Part shown: positions 1 to 7,527 of the stretch, piece after piece
Numbering within the stretch: the stretch's first letter is position 1
Layout: each line of letters starts with the position of its first letter
Source of the DNA: Deltaproteobacteria bacterium
GTDB taxonomy: Bacteria > Myxococcota_A > UBA796
Direction: 5' to 3'
Length of the DNA stretch: 18,917 nucleotides
Assembly: GCA_002707085.1 (NCBI GenBank)
Contig: PALY01000037.1
Span: 29,383 to 48,299 of the forward strand
Notes under the pieces: generated by a model
The model's input: the letters and a program-made list of their open reading frames with translations, nothing else
What the model was told of the DNA's origin: nothing
Database searches by the model: none
Made by a program: the position numbers and the translations under genes

Positions 1-402
1 TCCCGAGTGTGCATCGATCCAGGTGGTCCAGATTTGTCCCATCGCTTCTATGCGAAGCCGCCATGCAAGCCGTGTAGTGTCAGCATTTTGGTGTAAGACC
101 AGGGTTCCTTTGGCGGGAGCCTGGGCATACCAATGTTCTGCAGCAATGGTTGCGGCTTGATGTACAGAGATGCTTGGTTGCAGGCTTGCAGGTGCGTGAA
201 TGGGTGTGGCGCCGATGGTATTCACGACCGACCCGGCAGTGTCTTCGAAAACCACCGCTGGAGGTCCATCGATAGGCAGGTTTCCGTAACTGGAGCGTAT
301 GTGGGTGACCTGTCCTCCAATCCACGAGAATCGAGTTCGCTCAAAGCTCCAGTCTGCTTCAACGGCGCCCGCAGTACTCAGCCATAGGAATAAGGTATTC
401 AC
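1..402 (-). CDS. Secreted protein with FTP/PepSY propeptide, probably M4/M36-type metalloprotease (partial)
   Basis: An open frame of 134 codons runs off the left edge, so only the N-terminus is visible. The only plausible start is GTG at 402, because an in-frame TAG lies at 412-414. Residues 1-16 form a short hydrophobic leader ending in AVEA, followed by the mature start DWSF; it lacks the usual positive n-region. Residues about 30-65 (GQVTHIRSSYGNLPIDG) match the FTP propeptide pattern. Residues about 82-134 (SISVHQAATIAAEHW ... TRLAWRLRI ... WTTWIDAHSG) match the PepSY pattern that ends in W..(Y/F)(V/I)DA.(S/T)G. In thermolysin/fungalysin-like zymogens these regions chaperone and inhibit a downstream zinc protease. 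The catalytic domain would lie outside the window, so the protease identity is inferred. It is co-directional with the XRE gene upstream, 82 bp away. No strong Shine-Dalgarno is seen. Confidence 0.6.
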   Translation of the reverse strand, partial: MNTLFLWLSTAGAVEADWSFERTRFSWIGGQVTHIRSSYGNLPIDGPPAVVFEDTAGSVVNTIGATPIHAPASLQPSISVHQAATIAAEHWYAQAPAKGTLVLHQNADTTRLAWRLRIEAMGQIWTTWIDAHSG

Positions 403-484
403 GTGTTCAGGCTATACGACAGACAGAATGGCTGCACCCAATGATGCAAACGAACTTCGTTTTTTGGGAGCTTTTCGGCTTTGC

Positions 485-1042
485 TTAGTCGGGTATGGGG
501 GCCAATGTGATCACGGCATGGGCTACACAAGGATGGAGACTTGGATTGTGGTAGGTGTGAGGTTGATCACCCCTAAATACGAGTACATCTCCCTCTTCTA
601 GTGAGTACGCTTCCCCGCTTAGTGAAAGCTCGAGTGAACCGCTTTCGCTGATCACGTATCGTCGGCTTCCACGTGTTTGCGGAATTCCCGTGTGATATTC
701 GCCAGCGGGAATCAGTATCCGTTCGATGTCAAAGCCCCGAACAGGGTCCGGAAGTAGTTTTCGAATGGAGACCAAGCCCCGCTGGCGAGTTGGAAGGTCT
801 TCCGCGCTGAAGTGCTTGGCCGAGGCTTTTGGTGGGATGATCAGTTCCTCGATCATCACCTGTAAAGCACTGGCCAAGCGCATCAGAACGGAGAGCGTTG
901 GATTGGCCGATCCGGATTCCAGATGGGCCAATGTGGGGCGAGGAATACCGGCCAAGGTGGCCAGTTTTTGTTGACTCAATTGCCTAGCAGAACGCAATCG
1001 GCGGATATTGAGTGCGAGGTATGATGATGTTTTATCATCCAT
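485..1042 (-). CDS. XRE-family transcriptional regulator with C-terminal cupin domain
   Basis: The protein has 185 residues. Residues about 10-65 form an HTH_3/XRE domain: LSQQKLATLAGIPRPTLAHLE holds the helix-turn-helix, followed by NPTLSVLMRLASAL. Residues about 105-180 form a small beta-barrel cupin, with YSLEEGDVLVFRGDQPHTYHN carrying the cupin-2 pattern G(D/E)xxxF..xxPH. This architecture is known from local regulators in which the cupin senses a small ligand; the ligand cannot be read from the sequence. The ATG at 1042 lies directly against three copies of an operator-like box and has no Shine-Dalgarno, suggesting leaderless expression and autoregulation. The gene diverges from the SGNH-like gene at 1182, which may be its target. 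Confidence 0.9.
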   Translation of the reverse strand: MDDKTSSYLALNIRRLRSARQLSQQKLATLAGIPRPTLAHLESGSANPTLSVLMRLASALQVMIEELIIPPKASAKHFSAEDLPTRQRGLVSIRKLLPDPVRGFDIERILIPAGEYHTGIPQTRGSRRYVISESGSLELSLSGEAYSLEEGDVLVFRGDQPHTYHNPSLHPCVAHAVITLAPIPD

Positions 1043-1048
1043 GATGGT

Positions 1049-1077
1049 ATAATAACATATATGAATATACTCAACAA
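1049..1077 (-). promoter_or_regulatory. Predicted sigma70-type promoter of the XRE gene, leaderless
   Basis: On the minus strand a -35 TTGTTG (1072-1077) and a -10 TATTAT (1049-1054) are separated by exactly 17 bp. The A of the ATG at 1042 lies seven bases beyond the -10, so the transcript would start at or next to the start codon. The -10 lies inside operator box 1, so repressor binding would block it. This is visual prediction only. Confidence 0.45.
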
Positions 1078-1121
1078 GAATGTTGATATAATAACATTAT
1101 ATCGAATATTTTGTATTCAGA

Positions 1122-1130
1122 TGATATAAT
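1122..1130 (+). promoter_or_regulatory. Candidate extended -10 promoter for the SGNH-like/TM pair
   Basis: TGATATAAT is a perfect extended -10 (TGn-TATAAT) inside operator box 3. Transcription would begin near 1137 and leave a leader of about 45 nt before GTG 1182. The best -35 at 17-bp spacing is the poor TCGAAT (1102-1107). Boxes 1 and 2 also carry TGnTATAAT in the same direction, so start-site choice is uncertain. Confidence 0.4.
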
Positions 1131-1181
1131 AACAAAATAGATAATAAAAAAGAAAGACTTGTGGCCTGTTAGTCTCCTGCT

Positions 1182-2288
1182 GTGAGTAAATGGTGGCGAA
1201 TTTCAGGTTCAACGGTCGATGCGATCATCCGTGGTGCTGTGATTGCGTGCCTCTGCTTGTGCGCGGTTGAACTGTGGGCAAAACATTCCGAGTACGAGTG
1301 GAGCTTTGATCCTTCAGTGCAGTATGCGGATGGGATCAACCCCTATCTGTTGTGGGAGCTTCCTTCTGGAGAACAGGAGGTGAATGGGCGAACCGTGTTC
1401 ATCAACTCCATGGGCATGAGGGGCCAAGAAATTGTGACGCCCAAACCATCGAATGTACGGAGGATTCTGTCATTAGGGGGGGAGGTAGCGTTTGCTGAAG
1501 GACTTGAGTTGAGCCAAAGCTATGCGCATCAAGCCGCAAAGCAGCTTGGCGGTAGCCGCGTGGGATTACAGCCATTGGTGATGGCCGTTCCTGGGTATGG
1601 GATCTTGCAGCACCGCAATCTGATGGATCTGCGTGGATGGGATCTGCAGCCCGATGTTCTGCTCGTTTCCGGTCCGTCTGCTGAAGTGAGTGTGTCCAAG
1701 TATTTGGACGAAAACATGCTGGATATCTACCGAAGTGGTCCAGGAACACGTCAATTTTGGGAGTCTTTCGCGTTTTTTCGCGTGTTGGACTACCACATGC
1801 GTGTGCTGAAGAGTCCGCGGGCTTTGCACCGTCAGCAAGTATTTGATGGGAAGATTGATGGAAATCCGGACGGATGGTCTCGGATGGGGATTAATCAGTA
1901 CGCGAATCTTTTGGACGCGCTTACCAAGGATGCGTTGGCGAGGGGAGTCGATGTTGTGTTGATTACCTTGCCCCTGCCCGCAGACCTCGACAATTCCCAT
2001 GCTTCGACACTGACGCTTCAGTATCGTCAAGTGATAGGAGATATTGCGGATCGATGGGGTGTGCCGGTGGTCAATGGACCGGCTCTTTTTTGGGAAAGTG
2101 ATCGCAAGGTGGACGAACTGTTTATTGATGCACATCATCTCACTGAAAGGGGACACAAAATCTTGGCAGAAGGTGTCGCTTCTCGGCTTCGTGGATGGGT
2201 TCGCGGAAGATCATCGGGACACCGAGGAACGGGGGCGCCATTACCGACCTATGATGAATCAACCGAGCGCATGGAGTTGCTGCGATGA
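1182..2288 (+). CDS. SGNH/GDSL-fold protein, degenerate active site, membrane-anchored
   Basis: The protein has 368 residues. A single hydrophobic segment at about 14-32 should anchor it, with the rest outside the cytoplasm. Its layout matches AlgX/SGNH-like proteins: NSMGMRG at 75-81, ILSLGGEVAFAEGL at 95-108 in the position of block I, VPGYG at 136-140 as block II, and DAHHLTERGH at 316-325 as block V with Asp316 and His319. Block I normally reads GDS; here it reads G-G-E, so the nucleophilic Ser is absent. The block III segment (VSGPSAE, 162-168) lacks the usual oxyanion Asn. The start is GTG because an in-frame TAG lies at 1170-1172; no clear Shine-Dalgarno precedes it. It overlaps the next gene by ATGA, so the two are probably coupled. 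A non-hydrolytic role is inferred. The contrasting intact homologue lies at 6405-7433. Confidence 0.75.
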   Translation: MSKWWRISGSTVDAIIRGAVIACLCLCAVELWAKHSEYEWSFDPSVQYADGINPYLLWELPSGEQEVNGRTVFINSMGMRGQEIVTPKPSNVRRILSLGGEVAFAEGLELSQSYAHQAAKQLGGSRVGLQPLVMAVPGYGILQHRNLMDLRGWDLQPDVLLVSGPSAEVSVSKYLDENMLDIYRSGPGTRQFWESFAFFRVLDYHMRVLKSPRALHRQQVFDGKIDGNPDGWSRMGINQYANLLDALTKDALARGVDVVLITLPLPADLDNSHASTLTLQYRQVIGDIADRWGVPVVNGPALFWESDRKVDELFIDAHHLTERGHKILAEGVASRLRGWVRGRSSGHRGTGAPLPTYDESTERMELLR

Positions 2289-2962
2289 AGCATAGAGCTG
2301 CACGCGCGTTGATTGGCTTTCTGGGCTTGCTTTGTGGTGTTTTGTGTATTGATTTTTTCGAGAGGAACCGGGCTGCAGGATCTCCCTCTGACTGGACTCA
2401 TGTGGCGGGTCCGGTTGAGATTGAAGCCTTCGATAAACCCAATATTGGAACCAGTGTTTGGCGACTAGCCTCCGGTACAGTCTGGTCTTCGCAGCGACCT
2501 GCTGATCAAGTGTATGTACGCGCTTCTCTCGATGAGACTGCAGTGATGTCGGTCAGTCTTGCAGTACAGTCAGGTGTTGGGTTGTGGGTGTCCGTGGGGC
2601 CGGGTGGGGTTGTTCAGGCACACACCGATGTAGGAGCTGCCCAATGTATGGGAAAAATTGATCCTTTGTCCGGCCCTGTACCCGTAGAATTGCAGCGTGG
2701 GACGGATGCTGTGACGGTTCGTGTAGGAGAGCAGCGGATGGTCTGTCCCGTAGAGGACATGAATGGCAACCCGCAAATCCGAGTCCGTGATGGACGTGTC
2801 AGGCTGCAGTCGATTGGTCGAGATCGAATGACAGATGGGGTACCCGTCTCACCTTTGTGGTGGATGTCTGCCTTGATGAGTATTGGTTTGGTCTGGATGT
2901 TGCTCGCGGATGCATTGGTTGCGCTGATCTCACGTTTGAGGCGTGTTGGCTCTCCTGAGTAA
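2285..2962 (+). CDS. Two-TM protein of unknown function, coupled to the SGNH-like gene
   Basis: I do not recognise this 225-residue protein. Residues about 8-24 are hydrophobic (signal anchor) and residues about 190-215 form a second membrane segment ending in RLRR, predicting a short cytoplasmic tail. The roughly 165 residues between them are beta-rich in appearance and carry two Cys (121 and 154) that could form a disulfide. The ATG at 2285 overlaps the upstream TGA as ATGA, which supports translational coupling and a shared role with the degenerate SGNH protein. No catalytic motif is evident. A lectin-like or scaffold domain is possible but not demonstrated. Confidence 0.75.
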   Translation: MKHRAARALIGFLGLLCGVLCIDFFERNRAAGSPSDWTHVAGPVEIEAFDKPNIGTSVWRLASGTVWSSQRPADQVYVRASLDETAVMSVSLAVQSGVGLWVSVGPGGVVQAHTDVGAAQCMGKIDPLSGPVPVELQRGTDAVTVRVGEQRMVCPVEDMNGNPQIRVRDGRVRLQSIGRDRMTDGVPVSPLWWMSALMSIGLVWMLLADALVALISRLRRVGSPE

Positions 2963-2997
2963 TCGGAAAGGGTTAATCGATTGATGGAGGTGCCATT

Positions 2998-3762
2998 GTG
3001 CTTGCTGTAGTCTCTCCTGCAAAGAAACTCGATACTGAATTGCTAAGCCGTTCTCTGTCTGTCACTCAGCCAAACTTGCTCGCTGAAACTGAGCGACTGA
3101 TTGCTACGACCCGAAAGCTGAAACCCAGCGATCTTCAGAATTTAATGGGGATTTCAGAAAACTTGGCAGCGCTGAACCACGAGCGCTTTCAGCAATTCAA
3201 CACACCGTTCACCCCAGGCAACGCCAAACCTGCTGCCTTGATGTTCAACGGAGACACCTACACTGGCCTTGATGCGCCGACGCTCGGTGAACAGGACCTT
3301 GAGTGGGCGCAGGACCGGTTGGCGATTCTCTCGGGTTTGTATGGTTTGTTGCGCCCCCTCGACTTGATGCAGCCCTATCGCTTGGAGATGGGGACGCGGC
3401 TGAAAACAGACCGCGGCTCTAATCTGTATGCTTTTTGGGGCGATAGAATCACGCAACAGATTCAGTCCACACTGGAAGGTCATTCTGACCAGACCTTGGT
3501 GAATCTTGCGTCGAATGAGTATTTCAAGTCGGTGAACACCAAAGCCCTGCCGGGTGTGGTGATTACACCAGCATTCAAAGAGATCCGTGATGGAAAGCCA
3601 AAGATGATCAGCTTTTTGGCGAAGAAAGCCAGGGGTATGATGGCTCGCTACATCATAGAAAATCGTCTGGAGCATCCAGAGGAAATCAAGCGCTTTACTG
3701 CTGCTGGATATGCCTACGATAAGGAACTTTCGACGGAGACGACTTGGACGTTTACCCGATGA
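2998..3762 (+). CDS. yaaA: Peroxide stress protein YaaA (DUF328/UPF0246 family)
   Basis: The 254-residue protein matches the YaaA family along its length. Family signatures visible are MLAVVSPAKKLD at the N-terminus, LMGISENLAALNHERF near 50-65, ALMFNGDTYTGLDA near 80-93, LSGLYGLLRPLD near 111-122, YRLEMGTRL near 126-134, LYAFWGDRIT near 143-152, and NLASNEYFKSV near 170-180. In E. coli YaaA lowers free iron and limits Fenton damage during H2O2 stress; the family fold also binds DNA. The GTG start at 2998 is supported by GGAGGT at 2986-2991 with six bases of spacing. The gene follows the TM protein after 35 bp and could be co-transcribed with it. Its last 11 bases overlap the convergent hydrolase gene. 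Confidence 0.95.
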   Translation: MLAVVSPAKKLDTELLSRSLSVTQPNLLAETERLIATTRKLKPSDLQNLMGISENLAALNHERFQQFNTPFTPGNAKPAALMFNGDTYTGLDAPTLGEQDLEWAQDRLAILSGLYGLLRPLDLMQPYRLEMGTRLKTDRGSNLYAFWGDRITQQIQSTLEGHSDQTLVNLASNEYFKSVNTKALPGVVITPAFKEIRDGKPKMISFLAKKARGMMARYIIENRLEHPEEIKRFTAAGYAYDKELSTETTWTFTR

Positions 3763-4570
3763 CTCTATTGATGAAGTTCTGAATCGCCGGTCCGACAGTT
3801 TCTACATCTTCGAGGTGTGTGCAGTGTCCCGCATTCTCGACAACCATTCGGGTGGCATTGGGCATGACCGCGCACATTCGGTCAGCGATGTCTGTATAGG
3901 CCGTGTCCAGTTCCCCTGTGATGAGTAGGGTGTCTTCATGGGGAAGGTTGTTCCAAATTGGGTTTACTGCTCCCTGCCCCATTCCCCGCAGGCTTCCTGA
4001 TAATCCATGAGTCCGCTGTGACTCCCGTGATTCCATCATAGAGTCTCGTATGGTTTTGGGAATGTTTTTCTGTGTGGAAATCAATGGTGTTTTTGACCAA
4101 TACTCTGTGAACCAGCCGATACCATTTTGTTCGATTTGAGCGGCCAGTGCAGCGTCTCGGGCGATTCGTTCCGTACGCTCTGTCGTGTCCTCTATACCTG
4201 GATTTACACTGATCAAGATTAGTCCCATCAGTCTGTTTTGGAGCAGAGGAGCGGCCCGCAGAGCGATGCGGCCCCCCATGGAGTACCCGAGAAGAAACAC
4301 AGGCCTTTCATCGTCTGTCCAAGTCACGACTTGATGGGCAACGGTATCGATTCGGTATGATTCACGGGATCTTGGGGCCGGGGAATCCCCATGACCCAAG
4401 ATGTCGGGTGCAACGACTTCCAGATCGATGTGTGATGTGATGGCCTCGAAATCGGAACCCGCCCCCGAAAAACCGTGAAGGGCCAAGACTACGGGTCGGT
4501 CAGATGGTCCCTCTGACACACTGGCATGATGGATTTCGCCTCCAATGTTTTGGGTCTTTCGCTTCATCAT
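3752..4570 (-). CDS. Alpha/beta hydrolase, MenH-like
   Basis: The 272-residue protein has an alpha/beta-hydrolase layout close to MenH (2-succinyl-6-hydroxy-2,4-cyclohexadiene-1-carboxylate synthase of menaquinone synthesis). LHGFSGAGSDF at 31-41 is the oxyanion region and PDILGHGDSPAP lies at 55-66. The nucleophile elbow GYSMGGR gives Ser97; GELDTAY gives Asp222; AGHCTHLE gives His249. GYSMGGR and the HGF..PD..GHG pattern favour MenH over generic lipases. No other men gene is present, so the exact substrate is uncertain. ATG 4570 overlaps the upstream glycosyltransferase stop as ATGA, giving a coupled operon; the second ATG at 4567 is less likely. The 3' end overlaps yaaA by 11 bp tail to tail. 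Confidence 0.85.
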   Translation of the reverse strand: MMKRKTQNIGGEIHHASVSEGPSDRPVVLALHGFSGAGSDFEAITSHIDLEVVAPDILGHGDSPAPRSRESYRIDTVAHQVVTWTDDERPVFLLGYSMGGRIALRAAPLLQNRLMGLILISVNPGIEDTTERTERIARDAALAAQIEQNGIGWFTEYWSKTPLISTQKNIPKTIRDSMMESRESQRTHGLSGSLRGMGQGAVNPIWNNLPHEDTLLITGELDTAYTDIADRMCAVMPNATRMVVENAGHCTHLEDVETVGPAIQNFINRVIG

Positions 4571-6408
4571 GGGGAAGGTGCCTTCCAGATGGTGGTTCCA
4601 AGCGGCTCAAAGCCGGAGCGTACCCCATTGCGAGCGATGGCGGTCCAACCTTGGTTGTGAAGTAGTTTTGCAAAGCTGGACCGAGGCCCCTGTTCGGGAT
4701 TGTAGGTATCCACGATGTACAGTTGCCGAGGTTGAGCCGGTCCGCTGGCTGTGGCTGGTTGATCTCGTGGGTACTTCGCGCGGTGTGCCAATGTGCGAAG
4801 GGTTTGGGTGTTGGCAGGTATGGATTCGGTAACGATCTCCGATGTGCCTGGGGGACTGAGCGCCAACATATGCGTCCGCATGGCATTCAAATTCAAGCCA
4901 CTTCCGCTATCTTGCACCACCACAAAGTGTGGGGTCTGCCCACTGTCATTTTGAATGCGTGTAGCCAGTTGAGCTGATGGTGGGATTCGCTGTACCGGAG
5001 GGTTTGCCACGGGCAAGAATCTCCATTTAGGCTGAAGCAGATCTCGATATGCTTGGTATACACCCTCATGCGTGTTTCCCATAAGGTCGCGTTCTGGAAG
5101 GGTGAATATCGATAGATGATGGGGCACATTGGTGCCGCCGAAAGCCAAGAAGATCCAACTTGATTGATGGGCCAGGCCCGATGCGAAGAGCAATGGTAAT
5201 GCCACCTGGGCCACCGTTCGGAAATGGTTGATTGCCAGGACTATGACGGGTGCGAGCAAGCCCAGCCCAGCGACAATGTATCGGCCGGATCGATATGGAA
5301 GAACACCCAGTATGAGGGTGCCGCTAAGCAGTGCGAGCAGAGACCATGTGAGCAGTGGCGAACGGCTTTTCTTTAGGCTCAGCCCAGCACCGACGATGAA
5401 CAGGATGCTCAATGGGGTGGACATGACACGTGTAAGAATCACAGCTGGATAGAAAGGCCATCCCATGTGTGCAGGAAGGGGATCACCATGAAATTTTTGA
5501 GATAGGTTTGCAGCGAGGAACTCCTGCATCGTGGGTAAATACGTCCAATACCAAGGCCCACAAATGATGATGCAAAAACAAACACAGAGGCCCACGTTTA
5601 GCCATTGTGTTTGAGCGGAATCGTGTACCCATTCGGCTTTCCGTTTGCGCAGGTAAAGCAGTGATGCACACAAGGCTACAGCAAGCCACACACCGATGGT
5701 CATTCCAAATGGGATTCGGTTGGCAGCACCAGAAGCGATCAATATGGGAACAGCGAGTGTGGCGAGGAAGGCGAACACGCGGTGTTGCTTGCTGTGGAAT
5801 GGTTGCGAGACGGCCAAGGCGACCGCAAGGGCTGCGATAGGACCCAAGAAGAACGCGAAGGACCATTTGGTCATCAGTCCCAGCCCCAACAGCACACCAA
5901 ATGTGATGGATGAAATACGATTACGGAACTGATCAGAAGCCGTGAGAGCGACGACGGAGGCGATGACCAGTGCGGCGAGAGGGACCTCTGTGTAGTATTT
6001 GCCGCGAATATGAAGTGACCACACAATCACAGGTCCCATCGTGATGCCTGCAAGGCCAGCCATATTGCCCGCCGCACGCTTTAGTCCCACAAATAATGCT
6101 GTGCATAGGAGAAGTAGGAATGGCCACAAGCTGAACAGGGCGTTCGGTAGGCTTTTTACACCAGTGAGGCTAAAGTGAATGCTGGTCACGAAAGGGACCA
6201 GTGGTGGGTAGGGTGCCCCAGCCGAACAAGGCTCTGTTTGTCCGGCGAGTCCGTCTGTTAAACACATTGCCAGCTTGAACAGGCCTGCATCGTCATCCCA
6301 GGTCTCTACGGATGAGTTGTGAGTCAGCCAAGCCAGATGCAGCAAGAGGACAATGCCGATGCACAGTGCCGGTAATGCCCACCCTGTCCATCGAGGAGCC
6401 GGCTTCAT
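4567..6408 (-). CDS. GT39/PMT-2-like integral membrane glycosyltransferase (ArnT type)
   Basis: The protein has about 613 residues, with roughly ten or more hydrophobic segments in the first 430 and a soluble C-terminal domain. GT-C hallmarks are an acidic cluster ETWDDDAGLF after the first membrane segment (Asp 38-40), PYPPLVPF near 66-73, RGKYYTEVPLAA near 135-146, and GLGLMTKWSFAFF near 175-187. Such enzymes move a sugar from a polyprenyl-phosphate donor to a lipid, glycan or protein on the outer face of the inner membrane; donor and acceptor are unknown here. I chose ATG 6408 because it overlaps the upstream SGNH stop as ATGA, like the next junction. An in-frame ATG at 6423 would add five residues (MGCPQ). 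The C-terminal about 180 residues are not recognised. Confidence 0.85.
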   Translation of the reverse strand: MKPAPRWTGWALPALCIGIVLLLHLAWLTHNSSVETWDDDAGLFKLAMCLTDGLAGQTEPCSAGAPYPPLVPFVTSIHFSLTGVKSLPNALFSLWPFLLLLCTALFVGLKRAAGNMAGLAGITMGPVIVWSLHIRGKYYTEVPLAALVIASVVALTASDQFRNRISSITFGVLLGLGLMTKWSFAFFLGPIAALAVALAVSQPFHSKQHRVFAFLATLAVPILIASGAANRIPFGMTIGVWLAVALCASLLYLRKRKAEWVHDSAQTQWLNVGLCVCFCIIICGPWYWTYLPTMQEFLAANLSQKFHGDPLPAHMGWPFYPAVILTRVMSTPLSILFIVGAGLSLKKSRSPLLTWSLLALLSGTLILGVLPYRSGRYIVAGLGLLAPVIVLAINHFRTVAQVALPLLFASGLAHQSSWIFLAFGGTNVPHHLSIFTLPERDLMGNTHEGVYQAYRDLLQPKWRFLPVANPPVQRIPPSAQLATRIQNDSGQTPHFVVVQDSGSGLNLNAMRTHMLALSPPGTSEIVTESIPANTQTLRTLAHRAKYPRDQPATASGPAQPRQLYIVDTYNPEQGPRSSFAKLLHNQGWTAIARNGVRSGFEPLGTTIWKAPSP

Positions 6409-7433
6409 TTGGGGACAACCCATCCGGGCTTACCAGGGCCTACACCGTCCACGGCATCGCAAGATGGTTCTGTTTGGAGCATCTTCGCGCTTTTGTTGGC
6501 CACCATTGCATTGACCACTACCTGGGCGATGGCATTGGCTCCCGCTTCGCTTGGATGGCCGTGGTCAAAGAAACCCCAACAACTTCGCGTGTTGAGTGCA
6601 TGGCCTGCAAAGACTGCCCCCATCGGTTCCAGCGTATTTCTCCATCGTTGATCGATCGGTGAAATGCGTCCCACAGATAAGTCCATATTGTCCGGAAATT
6701 CAATCACCCAAACAGGCAGATCCTGTTCGCGTGCCTGAGCGGTAATGGTGACCAGGTCTTGGAGCATGCCTTCATCATGAACGCCCGAAGTGTACTCCAT
6801 AGAAGCATACCGAGGACGGGTGTATGGTGCGATGGCCCTGCGCAATGCCAAATAGGTTCGGATGTTGATGTACGGTGCGCCCCCTCCGCTCTTAAACATG
6901 GAGTCTCGGGCCGACGAGAGTTCTTTTTGACGTCCAGCGTTGTGTGGAATTCCCAAGATCACGCCATGGAGTTCAAGGGATCCGTTGAGTTCTTGCCATC
7001 GAGACAACATTTCAAAAGCGCTGCCTCCAGGGATTCCGGCATTTAGAACTTCAGTCGGTTGACCTGTTGCTGCTGTCAGTGCGCTCTCTATTTGGTCGGG
7101 AATGCTTTTGCCTTGGGTCACCGACGTACCAAAAACCCAACTGTCACCGAGGGCGAGATAACGTTTGGTTCCCTTGGCAGCCTGCGGGGTTGGTTCTTCA
7201 TTCTCTCTTAAACCCAGATTATTGGTGGTAATCGTCCAAGGGTAGGGCCCGTCACTGCTTGTCGTGCTGCTCGATTTTCTCAAGTACACTTGGTCGCCCA
7301 TCAGTGCAATGATGCCGTCGGGGTGTTCCCAGGAGAAGAGCAGGTCGTTTTCTGGGATGACAAGACGGACGACGGCTTCGGTGGCCAACAAGAGACCCAG
7401 TCCAACAACAATTCCGCGGAGTCTATGGTTCAT
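6405..7433 (-). CDS. SGNH/GDSL hydrolase with intact catalytic residues
   Basis: The protein has 342 residues from ATG 7433; a TTG at 7442 would add three. A hydrophobic segment at about 7-22 anchors or exports it. All SGNH blocks are visible: LALGDSWVFG with Ser98 (block I), NAGIPGG at 131-137 (block II), GIPHN with Asn165 (block III) and DHGHPSEAG with Asp290 and His293 (block V). This family includes esterases and acyl-transfer enzymes acting on polysaccharides and lipids. It is the first gene of a run with the GT39-like enzyme (ATGA overlap) and the MenH-like hydrolase, which suggests envelope glycan or lipid processing. It diverges from hslO across a 94-bp gap. It resembles 1182-2288 in layout, but that protein has lost blocks I and III. 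Confidence 0.85.
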   Translation of the reverse strand: MNHRLRGIVVGLGLLLATEAVVRLVIPENDLLFSWEHPDGIIALMGDQVYLRKSSSTTSSDGPYPWTITTNNLGLRENEEPTPQAAKGTKRYLALGDSWVFGTSVTQGKSIPDQIESALTAATGQPTEVLNAGIPGGSAFEMLSRWQELNGSLELHGVILGIPHNAGRQKELSSARDSMFKSGGGAPYINIRTYLALRRAIAPYTRPRYASMEYTSGVHDEGMLQDLVTITAQAREQDLPVWVIEFPDNMDLSVGRISPIDQRWRNTLEPMGAVFAGHALNTRSCWGFFDHGHPSEAGANAIAQVVVNAMVANKSAKMLQTEPSCDAVDGVGPGKPGWVVPK

Positions 7434-7527
7434 GATGCCCAATGGTATCCGGTTCCAGAGTGACTTTGTCGTGATGGGTGTCCCGAAGGTTCAATGAGGA
7501 TAGAATAACGGCTGTTGTGGAGGCCAC

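Larger units (their letters stand above)
1042..1134. repeat. Three operator-like boxes in the XRE/SGNH divergent intergenic region
   Basis: Three 16-bp boxes with consensus TGATGATATAATAACA lie at 1042-1057, 1081-1096 and 1119-1134. Each contains an exact TATAATAACA core (1048, 1087, 1125), with core spacings of 39 and 38 bp. The middle copy, TGTTGATATAATAACA, is an imperfect palindrome TGTT-N2-TATA-N2-AACA, as expected for a dimeric HTH protein. Copy 1 abuts the XRE start codon and covers its predicted -10. Flanks after the first two cores are also similar (TATAT..GAATAT), so the array may be a degenerate 38-39 bp tandem repeat. Binding by the adjacent regulator is inference. Confidence 0.6.

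Noticed and set aside
448..462. Perfect inverted repeat AAACGAA-C-TTCGTTT upstream of the protease-like gene
   Set aside because: A 7-bp perfect inverted repeat with a fixed one-base spacer is expected about once by chance in 19 kb. The loop is too small for a terminator and no T-tract follows on the minus strand.
1566..2156. 196-codon minus-strand open frame, and 3154-3675 (-)
   Set aside because: They are antisense shadows of the SGNH-like gene and of yaaA, without family motifs or ribosome-binding sites.
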